This document shows, piece after piece, positions 16,879 to 25,560 of a DNA stretch of 64,000 bases. Under the pieces are notes generated by a model that ran no database searches, was not told where the DNA came from, and saw nothing but the letters and a program-made list of their open reading frames with translations. This DNA is from Dokdonia donghaensis DSW-1. GTDB taxonomy: Bacteria > Bacteroidota > Bacteroidia > Flavobacteriales > Flavobacteriaceae. Position numbers and translations under genes: made by a program. The stretch covers positions 1,114,001 to 1,178,000 of the forward strand of contig NZ_CP015125.1 of assembly GCF_001653755.1 (NCBI RefSeq), in the 5' to 3' direction. How positions within the stretch are numbered: position 1 is the first letter of the stretch; the number at the start of each line of letters is the position of its first letter.

Positions 16879-18139
16879 ACAAACCTTCATTACAGCCTTT
16901 GCACTGTTCTCTCTTTTTTTTGGCGCAGGTAACTTAATTTTACCTCCATTCTTAGGCTATAATGCCGGGAGCTCTTGGTGGTTAGTACTTTTAGGTTTTA
17001 TTGTATCTGCAGTTGTGATACCTATACTCGCCATCTACGGGCACGCTAGATTGCAAGGTACAATGCTAGACTTTGCAAAAAAGGTATCGCCACTATTTGC
17101 TTTATTATATGGTATAATTGTTTACGCAATCTCTATTGCACTGCCAGCACCTCGCACTGCCTCTGTAACCTATGAGATGGCTATACAACCATATTTTGAT
17201 ATCTCTAGTTTAATTTTAAGCAGCCTCTATTTTACCCTTGTTTTACTTTTTGTGCTCAATAGGTCAAATATGATGGACATTGTAGGTAAGTACCTCACAC
17301 CAGCCATATTAATTATACTAGCTTTGGTGATAGGTATAGGACTCTTTGCAGAGTATGAGCCTATGCGTGCTTCTATTTTTGACAATACAATTACAAGCGG
17401 TATACTTGAAGGTTATCAAACTTTTGATGCTATAGGAGGTGTTGTGGTAGGAGGTGTAATTGTCATATCATTAGGATTTAAAAATAGCACCCCTGTAGAA
17501 AATAAGAGAATCATCACACAAGGAGGAATCATTGCTGGCTTAGGGTTGTTGTTTATTTACGGCGGCCTTATCTACTTAGGTGCTTTGCGCAGTGGTGGTC
17601 CAGAAATCACAGATCGCACGGCTTTATTATCTTTGCTTAGTGTAGATACACTAGGAGATGTAGGTAGCAGAGTGCTTTCGGTATTAGTTAGTCTTGCCTG
17701 TTTTACAACGGCAGTGGGTATTGTCACGGGTACATCAGACTTTGTAAAAGGTATTTTTAATAACTCACAACTTGCATATAACATAACTGCGGTATTGGGT
17801 TGTGTGCTGGGTGTGGTAATGGGACAGCTAGATGTAATGTCTATTATAGCCGTAGCCGTACCTGCACTTATGTTTATTTACCCTATAACCATTGTGTTGA
17901 TTATACTCAATGCCTTACCAGATAAGTGGACAACGGTACTTGTATTTAGGTCTGTAGTGATTGCGACTATTTTATTTAGCGCGCCAGATTTCTGGGCATC
18001 ACTAGGCTATAGTGAGCAAATGAAGGGTATACAAGAATTTATACCCCTAGGCACGGTAAGCTTAGGCTGGTTAATGCCAGCTGTGATAACACTTATTGCG
18101 GTAAATGTTTTTACGCTTTCGCGAAAGCGTACTACTTAA
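16865..18139 (+). CDS. brnQ: Branched-chain amino acid carrier BrnQ
   Basis: A 424-residue inner-membrane carrier of the LIVCS family (cation-coupled uptake of Leu, Ile and Val). The N-terminus MRMTKQTF...LFFGAGNLILPPFLGYNAGSSW is the family signature, and about 12 hydrophobic segments follow. The last residues, VFTLSRKRTT, are coded by a copy of the palindrome placed right before the stop codon, so the C-terminal tail appears to be contributed by the repeat. The gene converges with the ACT-domain gene, overlapping by 4 bp. Confidence 0.93.
   Translation: MRMTKQTFITAFALFSLFFGAGNLILPPFLGYNAGSSWWLVLLGFIVSAVVIPILAIYGHARLQGTMLDFAKKVSPLFALLYGIIVYAISIALPAPRTASVTYEMAIQPYFDISSLILSSLYFTLVLLFVLNRSNMMDIVGKYLTPAILIILALVIGIGLFAEYEPMRASIFDNTITSGILEGYQTFDAIGGVVVGGVIVISLGFKNSTPVENKRIITQGGIIAGLGLLFIYGGLIYLGALRSGGPEITDRTALLSLLSVDTLGDVGSRVLSVLVSLACFTTAVGIVTGTSDFVKGIFNNSQLAYNITAVLGCVLGVVMGQLDVMSIIAVAVPALMFIYPITIVLIILNALPDKWTTVLVFRSVVIATILFSAPDFWASLGYSEQMKGIQEFIPLGTVSLGWLMPAVITLIAVNVFTLSRKRTT
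18114..18129. repeat. Palindrome copy 7 (last codons of brnQ)
   Basis: Exact 16-mer, TA on both sides. Read as TLSRKR, forming the cytoplasm-type basic tail of BrnQ. Confidence 0.97.
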
Positions 18140-18792
18140 GATTGTAATTTTTTAATGGCAGAAAATGCTCTGTCTACAAGCTCATCTTCTACCAGAATTA
18201 TAAATTCATTTGTAGTTGAAATTACCTCTTGAAGCGATATACCTTCCCAAGCAAGGCGTTTAAAAATCTGATAATATAAGCCAGCAACAGCTGTGTTACC
18301 TTGCGGCAATCGTATACTTATAGCCGAAAGGTTGCCTTGAAAATTGAGTATGTTTTCTGTTTTAAAGTGATCTCTTATGTGCGCCTCCTCACTAGCAGAG
18401 CTTATAAGTGTGCTCTCGTGTATACCGCGTGTAAAGGTGTAAAAAACTTGCTGGTTTGTAGCGATGGTACTAAGTATCTGAGCGTGGTTTTGAATGAGAG
18501 TTCCAGAGTTTTGAAATGTAAAAACGATTAGTTTTGAGCGTACCGTGATATCACCTAGTCCATTAAGGACCTCCTTGAGTCGCAATGATTTTTGAGTATC
18601 TGTAGGAGAAGCATATCGTCTCAACGCCATAAGTATAGCGCCGTCTTTTACAGGCTTTTTAAGCATCTTAGATACTAGCGGATTTAAGTTTTCGGCCAGT
18701 GCTGCATAGTTTATTATCTTTTGAGATAATGCTTCTTCTAGGTAGGGCTGCTTTGCAATAATGGCCGCTACGCAATCTGATATTGTATTCAA
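18136..18792 (-). CDS. ACT-like domain protein next to aspartate kinase gene
   Basis: A 218-residue soluble protein. The N-terminal 90 residues are helical (ISDCVAAIIAKQPYLEEAL, GAILMALRRY); the C-terminal 120 look like paired ACT-type folds, e.g. LSAISIRLPQGNTAVAGLYYQIFKRLAWEGISLQEVIS read over two segments, then TTNEFIILVEDELVDRAFSAI, which is close to the ACT part of aspartate kinases. No kinase domain is present. It is divergent from lysC, which suggests amino-acid-responsive regulation, but whether it binds an amino acid, LysC or DNA is unknown. Related genes are often labelled aspartate kinase by transfer; that is not supported here. Confidence 0.7.
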   Translation of the reverse strand: MNTISDCVAAIIAKQPYLEEALSQKIINYAALAENLNPLVSKMLKKPVKDGAILMALRRYASPTDTQKSLRLKEVLNGLGDITVRSKLIVFTFQNSGTLIQNHAQILSTIATNQQVFYTFTRGIHESTLISSASEEAHIRDHFKTENILNFQGNLSAISIRLPQGNTAVAGLYYQIFKRLAWEGISLQEVISTTNEFIILVEDELVDRAFSAIKKLQS

Positions 18793-18891
18793 ATCGTTAT
18801 ATAATTAACATTTTGTTCAAAATTAGTCTATTTTCTTCATTTATGCGGTTAGAATGAGTAACAGAAATACATTTGTATAAAAATGTAACCT

Positions 18892-20217
18892 ATGCAAGTA
18901 TTAAAATTTGGAGGAACCTCAGTAGGATCTATAGAAAATATGGTGTCTGTACGTCATATCATAGACTCACCACAACCTAAGATTGTTGTACTATCTGCAA
19001 TGTCTGGTACTACAAATGCTCTTGTTGCTATTGCAGCTGCAGCACGAGAAGGTGACGTAGCTACAGCACATAAAACAAGAGGAGAATTACAATCTAGATA
19101 TGATGATGTTATTGAGCAATTGTTTACAGATAAACATATTAAATCTCTGGTTATAGGATATGTAGATGAGGTGTTTGCAGAGGTAGAGAGAATCACGGTA
19201 GAGAAGGAAATCACCTTGCAAATGGAAGAAGCTATTGTCGCTCAAGGTGAGTTGCTGTCTACATTTATATTTTGTCACTTTTTACAACAAGAAGGTCTTA
19301 GTGCTGCTTTATTACCAGCATTAGAGTTTATGAGAATAGATAAGGATAATGAGCCAGACCAGTTTTATATACGTCAGAATCTTGACCGCGTGATAGAAAA
19401 CGCGGGTCAGCATACCATTTACATCACTCAAGGCTTTATATGTCGCAACTATAGTGGTGAGATATCAAACCTACAACGAGGAGGAAGCGATTATACAGCA
19501 ACCATTGTAGGTGCTGCAATTGAGTCTAGCGAGGTGCAAATCTGGACAGATATAGATGGTTTTCATAATAACGACCCGAGGTTTGTAGAGGAGACAAAAG
19601 CAATAGGTGCCCTTTGTTATGATGAGGCGGCAGAGCTCGCTTACTTTGGCGCAAAAATATTACACCCCCAGACTGTACAACCCTTGCGAGAGGCGCGCAT
19701 CCCTTTACGTTTAAAAAATACAATGGAGCCAGATGCTTCTGGAACCGTAATTACTCACAGGTCACAAGGTGAAGGAATCAAAGCTATAGCTGCCAAAGAT
19801 GGTATAACCGCACTTAAAATAAAGTCGAGTAAAATGTTACTCGCACACGGTTTTTTAAGCAAAGTGTTTGACGTATTTGCACGCTACGAGACCTCTATAG
19901 ATATGATTACCACATCAGAAATTGCAGTGTCACTTACTATAGATGATACGAGTAATCTTGATGCCATACTAACCGAGCTTGTACAATTCTCACAAGTTGT
20001 GGTAGATGACAAGCAAAGTATTATCTGTCTAGTGGGTAATGCGGTAAACCGTCATCCAGATACGCATAAACTTTTTCAAGTACTGCAAGATGTGCAAGTG
20101 CGTATGATTTCCTTTGGAGGGAGTGATCACAACATATCTATACTTGTGGCAACCGAAGATAAAAAACGAGCACTTTCTTTATTACAAGAGTATATGTTTG
20201 CAACCCCAGTTGCTTAA
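18892..20217 (+). CDS. lysC: Aspartate kinase LysC
   Basis: Monofunctional aspartokinase, 441 residues, phosphorylating aspartate as the first step to lysine, threonine, methionine and diaminopimelate. Kinase marks: KFGGTSVGS at 4-12, FICRNYSGEISNLQRGGSDYTA, IWTDIDGFHNNDPR, and YFGAKILHPQT. Two C-terminal ACT domains follow (ITALKIKSS..., SIICLVGNAV...), so feedback inhibition is expected. A TACATTTG box at 18868-18875 lies 16 nt upstream of the ATG, with no clear -33 TTG. A strong shared terminator separates it from convergent pepP. Confidence 0.94.
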   Translation: MQVLKFGGTSVGSIENMVSVRHIIDSPQPKIVVLSAMSGTTNALVAIAAAAREGDVATAHKTRGELQSRYDDVIEQLFTDKHIKSLVIGYVDEVFAEVERITVEKEITLQMEEAIVAQGELLSTFIFCHFLQQEGLSAALLPALEFMRIDKDNEPDQFYIRQNLDRVIENAGQHTIYITQGFICRNYSGEISNLQRGGSDYTATIVGAAIESSEVQIWTDIDGFHNNDPRFVEETKAIGALCYDEAAELAYFGAKILHPQTVQPLREARIPLRLKNTMEPDASGTVITHRSQGEGIKAIAAKDGITALKIKSSKMLLAHGFLSKVFDVFARYETSIDMITTSEIAVSLTIDDTSNLDAILTELVQFSQVVVDDKQSIICLVGNAVNRHPDTHKLFQVLQDVQVRMISFGGSDHNISILVATEDKKRALSLLQEYMFATPVA

Positions 20218-20237
20218 TTAGAGAATCTAATTAAAAC

Positions 20238-20271
20238 AAAAGCCCATCATTTTTAAAAATGATGGGCTTTT
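20238..20271. terminator. Bidirectional terminator between lysC and pepP
   Basis: A long perfect inverted repeat: AAAAGCCCATCATTTTT (20238-20254) facing its complement (20255-20271). The A-run before and T-run after the GC stem let it work for both convergent genes. Confidence 0.85.
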
Positions 20272-20291
20272 ATATGATGTCACTAGATTGT

Positions 20292-21584
20292 CTAGCTATT
20301 CATAAGATCTTCTATTTCTTCTACCGTGATAGGGATATCACGCATAAGGTTAGAGGGTGCGCCAGTTTCTTGTATAACTACATCATCCTCTAGTCTAATC
20401 CCAAAACCTTCATCTGGAATATAAATACCGGGCTCTACAGTAAAGACTTGGTTTGCCTGCATAGGTTCGTGTAGTAAGCCATAATCGTGGGTGTCAAGGC
20501 CTATGTGGTGAGAAGTACCGTGCATAAAGTACTTCTTGAATGCTGGCCACTCTGGATTCTCATTTTGCACATCTGCCTTGTCTAGTAGTCCTAAACCTAG
20601 TAACTCAGAAGTCATAATCTTACCTACCTCTACGTGGTATTGCTCCCATAAAGTTCCTGGTACGAGAAGTTTTGTGGCCTCGTCTTTTACTTTTAATACC
20701 GCATTGTAAACAGCTTTTTGTCTATCTGTAAAACGACCACTCACTGGTATGGTGCGGGTCATATCACTAGAGTAATTTGCATACTCTGCACCTACATCCA
20801 TAAGGATGAGGTCTCCAGCTTTACATTGCTGGTTGTTTTCTATATAGTGAAGTACGTTTGCATTATTACCAGAAGCAATAATAGGTGTGTAGGCAAACTT
20901 TTTAGAACGGTTTCTTAAAAACTCGTGTATATATTCTGCCTCAATTTCATACTCCCATACCCCAGGTTTTACAAACCCAAGCACACGACGGAAACCTTTA
21001 TTTGTAATATCACAAGCCTTTTGCATAAGGTCTAGCTCTATTTGATCTTTTACAGAGCGCAGGCGTTGTAAGATAGGGTTGCTCTTTGCTACACTGTGAG
21101 CAGGATACTTTGCTTTCCACCATTTTGTAAAGCGGTCTTCACGTGTCTCGGTCTCAACACTTGCTCTGTAGTGCTCATTAGTATTTACATATACCGTATC
21201 TGCATAGGTCATAAGTTCTGAAAATACTTTTTCTAGGTCTTGCAGCCAGAGTACCGTTTTAACTCCAGAAGTAGCTGTCGCTTTTTCTTTGGTAAGTTTT
21301 TCACCTTCCCAGACAGCAATATGATCATTTGTTTCTCTTACAAAAAGAATCTCGCGGTACTTCTCTTTTGGACAGTCCGGGAACATAACAAGTACAGACT
21401 CTTCTTGGTCTACACCACTTAGGTAAAAAATATCACGGTGTTGCTCAAAAGGGAGTGTACTATCTGCACTCACGGGGTAAATGTCATTACTATTAAAAAC
21501 GGCTAGACTATTTGGCTTCATTTGTGCCATAAAGTTTTTGCGGTTTTTTATAAAAAGTGCGTTGTCTATAAGGTCGTATTTCAT
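20292..21584 (-). CDS. pepP: Xaa-Pro aminopeptidase (aminopeptidase P family, M24B)
   Basis: A 430-residue cytoplasmic metallopeptidase that removes an N-terminal residue preceding proline. N-terminal AMP_N domain (SLAVFNSNDIYPVSADSTLPFEQHRDIFYLSG), then the pita-bread domain with metal ligands in ILMDVGAEYANYSSDMTRT (two Asp), HGTSHHIGLDTHD (His), VEPGIYIPDEGFG (Glu) and RLEDDVVI (Glu). All five ligand positions can be seen. Length is normal. It is divergent from the BNR-repeat gene with a palindrome between. Confidence 0.93.
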   Translation of the reverse strand: MKYDLIDNALFIKNRKNFMAQMKPNSLAVFNSNDIYPVSADSTLPFEQHRDIFYLSGVDQEESVLVMFPDCPKEKYREILFVRETNDHIAVWEGEKLTKEKATATSGVKTVLWLQDLEKVFSELMTYADTVYVNTNEHYRASVETETREDRFTKWWKAKYPAHSVAKSNPILQRLRSVKDQIELDLMQKACDITNKGFRRVLGFVKPGVWEYEIEAEYIHEFLRNRSKKFAYTPIIASGNNANVLHYIENNQQCKAGDLILMDVGAEYANYSSDMTRTIPVSGRFTDRQKAVYNAVLKVKDEATKLLVPGTLWEQYHVEVGKIMTSELLGLGLLDKADVQNENPEWPAFKKYFMHGTSHHIGLDTHDYGLLHEPMQANQVFTVEPGIYIPDEGFGIRLEDDVVIQETGAPSNLMRDIPITVEEIEDLMNS

Positions 21585-21624
21585 TGTAACTCTTGATTAG
21601 AATGTAAAAATACGAATTTGGGTA

Positions 21625-21640
21625 CGCTTTCGCGAAAGCG
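21625..21640. repeat. Palindrome copy 8 (intergenic, divergent promoters)
   Basis: Exact 16-mer with TA both sides, 41 bp before the pepP start and 110 bp before the BNR-repeat gene. Confidence 0.97.
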
Positions 21641-21749
21641 TAACAACTCATAACCCCAAAAAAGAACTCACACGTGTTAAACTAAATCCAAAAGTTTTCT
21701 TAAAATAAGTCCTTTGCGTATTTTCATTGCCTTATAAAATCCAAACCAA

Positions 21750-24623
21750 ATGAACATACGTTACTTTCTAGCATCTGGAGCGCTGCTTTTTGCGCTTGCA
21801 AATGGAAACTCACAGCAAGCTGCATCTACAATGCAACAACAAGAGCAGGCTGTTAAAGAAAAAATGCTAGCAGCTCAAAATAGTCTTGTAAAAAATATCC
21901 CTTTTGAAAACATAGGTCCTTCTATTATGAGTGGCCGTGTGGTAGATCTAGCCATAAACCCAGATATGCCATCAGAGTTTTATGTAGGTTATGCTTCTGG
22001 AGGTTTGTGGTATACTAATAATAATGGGACCACATTTACCCCAGTGATGGATAATGCTCCTACTCAAAACGTAGGAGAAGTAACAGTACACTGGCCTAGT
22101 AATACTATCTGGGTAGGTACGGGAGAAAATAATGCATCCCGCTCTAGTTATGCAGGGATAGGCCTTCTCAAATCTACAGATGGTGGTAAGACTTGGAAAA
22201 ATATGGGTCTTACAGACTCCCACCATATAGGACGTATTCTTATTAATCCAGAAAATCCAGATGAGGTTGTGGTAGGTGCTGTAGGGCACTTGTACTCAAA
22301 AAATGAAGAGCGTGGGGTTTATAAAACTACAGACGGTGGTCTCACCTGGAAAAAGACCCTGTATGTAGATGATGCCTCTGGTATCATTGATATAGATAAT
22401 GATCCAAATAATTTTAACCTGATGTATGCCTCTTCTTGGGAGAAGGATAGAAAGGCGTGGAATTTTGAAGGCGCTGGTAGTGGCTCTGGTATTTACAAGA
22501 GTACAGATGCTGGTGACACTTGGACAAAGTTATACAGCTTTCCTGCTGGTAAGGGAGTAGGTCGTATAGGTCTTGCAGTGTATGATAAAAATACGGTATA
22601 TGCTGTGCACGATAGCCAGTTTAGAAGAGAAGAAGGTAAGAAGCGACCACAAAAATCTGATGCTTTATACAAAGATGATTTTAAAACAATGAGTGTTGCT
22701 CAGTTTTTAAGCTTAGATAACAAACGACTCGATAACTTTTTAAAGTCTAATGGCTTTCAAGAAAAGTACAGAGCAGCAAACGTAAAGTCTATCGTAAGAC
22801 AAGGTGATGCTGTACCTGCAGATATTGCAACCTACTTACAAACGGCAAACACACAGCTTTTTGATACACCTGTAGTAGGGGCAGAGGTATATAGATCTAA
22901 TGATGGAGGGAAGACCTGGAAAAAAACACATAAAGGATACATAGATGCACTTTACTATAGTTACGGCTATTACTTTGGAGAGATTAATGTAAATCCATCA
23001 GATAAGGAAGATATCTATATTTACGGAGTGCCTATTGTGAAGTCTAAAGATGGAGGTAAAACCTTTACAAGCATAAGTGCAGAAAATGTACACTCAGATC
23101 ATCACGCATTATGGATTAACCCAAAAAATGAAAATCACCTCATAAATGGTAACGACGGTGGTGTAAACATAAGTTATGATGATGGTGCAAACTGGATAAA
23201 GGCGAACGACCCTTCTGTCGGGCAATTTTACTACATACAGGTAGATAATCAAGAGCCTTACAACGTGTATGGCGGTCTTCAAGATAATGGTGTATGGGTT
23301 GCACCTAGCAATGCATCACAAGATAAATCTTGGTTGCAAAGAGGGCAGTACCCTTGGGAGATGATTATGGGAGGAGATGGTATGCAAGTGCAGGTAGATA
23401 ATAGAGATGCCAATATTGTGTACACTGGATTTCAATTTGGTAGTTATTATCGTATTAACCGTGAGACGGGTGAAAACAAGAGATTTGATATCAAGCACGA
23501 GTTAGGAGAAACGCCTTATCGTTTTAACTGGCAGACGCCTATCTTACTAAGTAGTCATAACCAAGACATCTTATATCTGGGAGGTAACAAGTTAATGCGA
23601 TCTATGAATCAAGGTGATGACTGGGTAGCTATAAGCCCAGATCTTACTAACGGTGGTAAGCCGGGTAACGTCGCTTACGGTACACTCGCTACAGTTTCAG
23701 AATCTCCGTTTGAGTTTGGACTTATTTATACAGGTAGTGATGATGGTAAGGTAAGTGTAACGACTAATGGCGGTGGCGACTGGAAAGATATTACAGGTAC
23801 ATTGCCAAAAGACTTATGGGTATCTCGCATTGTGGCAAGTGAGCATAAAAAAGAGCGTGTATATGTAACCCTTAACGGTTATAGATGGGATGATTTTAAA
23901 ACCTACGTTTATGTTTCAGATAATTATGGGGAGACTTGGAAAGACATTTCGGCAAACATCCCTATGTCTCCGGTAAATGTTATTGTAGAAGACCCAGTAA
24001 AAGATAATATCGTTTATGTAGGTACAGATAATGGTGCTTATGTGAGTCTAGATGGTGGTAATTCTTATCACGCTTTCGCGAAAGCGGAATCTGGAGACGC
24101 CACAGCGCCATTACCAGCGGTAGCCGTACACGATATGAAAATTCAAAAGAAAGCAAACCATCTTTTGCTAGGAACCCACGGAAGAAGCATCTACAGAACA
24201 GATCTTAGTGCTATTCAAAACGTGTCTCTTAATAAAACGGCAGAGATTTTTGATATCGCCGAAGTTGAGCATAGCCGAAGATGGGGAACAAGCTGGAGTA
24301 ATTGGTCTGATCCTTTTGAGCCATCTACGCCTGTAAGTTACTACACGAGCAACGCAGGTAAATACGAGTTAGTCGTAAAAAGTACAGAAGGAAAGGAGTT
24401 AAAGCGTATGGCTCTAAATCCAGCAGCGGGAATTAACCAAGTCTCGTATGACTTAACGATTACTGAAAAAGGAAAAAAATATCTTGAAAAAGCAGATAGT
24501 TCTCTCAATATTAAGAAAACTAAAAACGGAAAATATTATCTACCAAAAGGAACATATACTGTCGTTTTAGACGGTGGAGGAGGTAATACAGAAGTTGCAA
24601 CTACCACGCTGTTAGTTGATTAG
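21750..24623 (+). CDS. Secreted BNR/sortilin-like repeat protein
   Basis: A 957-residue exported protein. A signal peptide (MNIRYFLASGALLFALANG) is followed by a helical stretch and then many Asp-box (BNR) motifs: STDGGKTW, TTDGGLTW, STDAGDTW, SNDGGKTW, SKDGGKTF, and later YGETW. Such repeats build the beta-propellers of sialidases and VPS10/sortilin domains. No sialidase Arg-triad is apparent, so enzyme activity is not assigned. The C-terminus is beta-rich (KYYLPKGTYTVVLDGGGG) but is not a clear T9SS sorting domain. The family is very widespread in marine Bacteroidota; its function is unresolved. The palindrome codes AFAKA near residue 775. A terminator follows. Confidence 0.82.
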   Translation: MNIRYFLASGALLFALANGNSQQAASTMQQQEQAVKEKMLAAQNSLVKNIPFENIGPSIMSGRVVDLAINPDMPSEFYVGYASGGLWYTNNNGTTFTPVMDNAPTQNVGEVTVHWPSNTIWVGTGENNASRSSYAGIGLLKSTDGGKTWKNMGLTDSHHIGRILINPENPDEVVVGAVGHLYSKNEERGVYKTTDGGLTWKKTLYVDDASGIIDIDNDPNNFNLMYASSWEKDRKAWNFEGAGSGSGIYKSTDAGDTWTKLYSFPAGKGVGRIGLAVYDKNTVYAVHDSQFRREEGKKRPQKSDALYKDDFKTMSVAQFLSLDNKRLDNFLKSNGFQEKYRAANVKSIVRQGDAVPADIATYLQTANTQLFDTPVVGAEVYRSNDGGKTWKKTHKGYIDALYYSYGYYFGEINVNPSDKEDIYIYGVPIVKSKDGGKTFTSISAENVHSDHHALWINPKNENHLINGNDGGVNISYDDGANWIKANDPSVGQFYYIQVDNQEPYNVYGGLQDNGVWVAPSNASQDKSWLQRGQYPWEMIMGGDGMQVQVDNRDANIVYTGFQFGSYYRINRETGENKRFDIKHELGETPYRFNWQTPILLSSHNQDILYLGGNKLMRSMNQGDDWVAISPDLTNGGKPGNVAYGTLATVSESPFEFGLIYTGSDDGKVSVTTNGGGDWKDITGTLPKDLWVSRIVASEHKKERVYVTLNGYRWDDFKTYVYVSDNYGETWKDISANIPMSPVNVIVEDPVKDNIVYVGTDNGAYVSLDGGNSYHAFAKAESGDATAPLPAVAVHDMKIQKKANHLLLGTHGRSIYRTDLSAIQNVSLNKTAEIFDIAEVEHSRRWGTSWSNWSDPFEPSTPVSYYTSNAGKYELVVKSTEGKELKRMALNPAAGINQVSYDLTITEKGKKYLEKADSSLNIKKTKNGKYYLPKGTYTVVLDGGGGNTEVATTTLLVD
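24071..24086. repeat. Palindrome copy 9 (inside BNR-repeat gene)
   Basis: Exact 16-mer, read as AFAKA in YHAFAKAES, between two propeller blades. Confidence 0.97.
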
Positions 24624-24647
24624 TAGCACTTTTAAAATCTTTTTTAG

Positions 24648-24682
24648 AACCCATTGCCTCGTAAGATGTAATGGGTTTTTTA
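24648..24682 (+). terminator. Terminator after BNR-repeat gene
   Basis: AACCCATT (24648-24655) pairs with AATGGGTT (24670-24677), loop of 14 nt, followed by a T-run. The rest of the 257-bp gap up to sdhC holds only the sdh promoter. Confidence 0.7.
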
Positions 24683-24823
24683 ATGTCTCGTAAGTCTTTT
24701 TCAAAAATTTTGAAAGTGTTTAATCATATATAGGTTTAGGTAGGAGGTGATTGTTAAATCTTGAACAGCTGCGTTAAGGTTTTTATAATGATTCTAAATA
24801 GCGAGAATACAAACGCTCTAAGG

Positions 24824-24854
24824 TTGCTAAAACAACGTTTGCGCCGTATTTTTG
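24824..24854 (+). promoter_or_regulatory. Promoter of sdhCAB
   Basis: TTG 24824-24826, 20-bp spacer, TATTTTTG 24847-24854, with the sdhC ATG 27 nt downstream. This is a full match to the Bacteroidota housekeeping promoter. Confidence 0.78.
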
Positions 24855-24880
24855 TTGGGATTATTCCAAACTAAAACTAA

Positions 24881-25549
24881 ATGAGCGGATTATTAAAATC
24901 TTCAATAGGGCGTAAAGTAGCAATGGCACTTTCCGGACTTTTTCTTGTGATCTTTTTGACACAACACTTCGTGATCAACAGTACAGCTGTAATTGATCCA
25001 GATACGTTTAATGCTTGGTCCCACTTTATGGGTACAAACCCATTAGTACAGTTTGCATTGCAGCCTGTATTAATTTTTGGAGTGGTATTTCACTTTGTGA
25101 TGGGCTTCGTGCTTGAAATACAAAACAGAAAAGCGCGTCCTATCAAGTATGCAAACTATAAAGGAGGAGAAGCAGCACCTTGGACTTCTCGTAATATGAT
25201 TTTATCAGGACTGGTGATTCTTGCATTTTTAGGTCTTCACTTTTATGATTTCTGGATTCCAGAGATGATTCATAAATATGTTGAGTTTGCACCAGAAGAT
25301 CCTACAAGATATTATGCAGAGACTGTGCATAAGTTTGAAAGCCCAGTGCGTGTAGCACTTTATGTAATATCATTTGTATTACTAGCACTACACTTATGGC
25401 ACGGGTTTGCTTCTACTTTTCAGTCTGTAGGGTTTAATAATGCATACTCAAAAGGACTTTCAAAATTTGCAAAGGTTTGGGCAGTTGCAATTCCAGTAGG
25501 TTTTATACTTATTGCTGTGTACTTACACTTTAACCAAATCCCTCACTAA
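24881..25549 (+). CDS. sdhC: Succinate dehydrogenase cytochrome b subunit
   Basis: A 222-residue inner-membrane subunit with five hydrophobic segments and several His suited to haem b binding (TQHFVINS, FHFVMGF, LGLHFYDF, HLWHGF). It carries the fused single-chain (type B, Bacteroidota/epsilon-like) architecture, so no separate SdhD is needed. It anchors SdhA and SdhB and passes electrons to menaquinone. The first gene of sdhCAB, 11 bp before sdhA. Confidence 0.94.
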   Translation: MSGLLKSSIGRKVAMALSGLFLVIFLTQHFVINSTAVIDPDTFNAWSHFMGTNPLVQFALQPVLIFGVVFHFVMGFVLEIQNRKARPIKYANYKGGEAAPWTSRNMILSGLVILAFLGLHFYDFWIPEMIHKYVEFAPEDPTRYYAETVHKFESPVRVALYVISFVLLALHLWHGFASTFQSVGFNNAYSKGLSKFAKVWAVAIPVGFILIAVYLHFNQIPH

Positions 25550-25560
25550 AAAATATAGCT

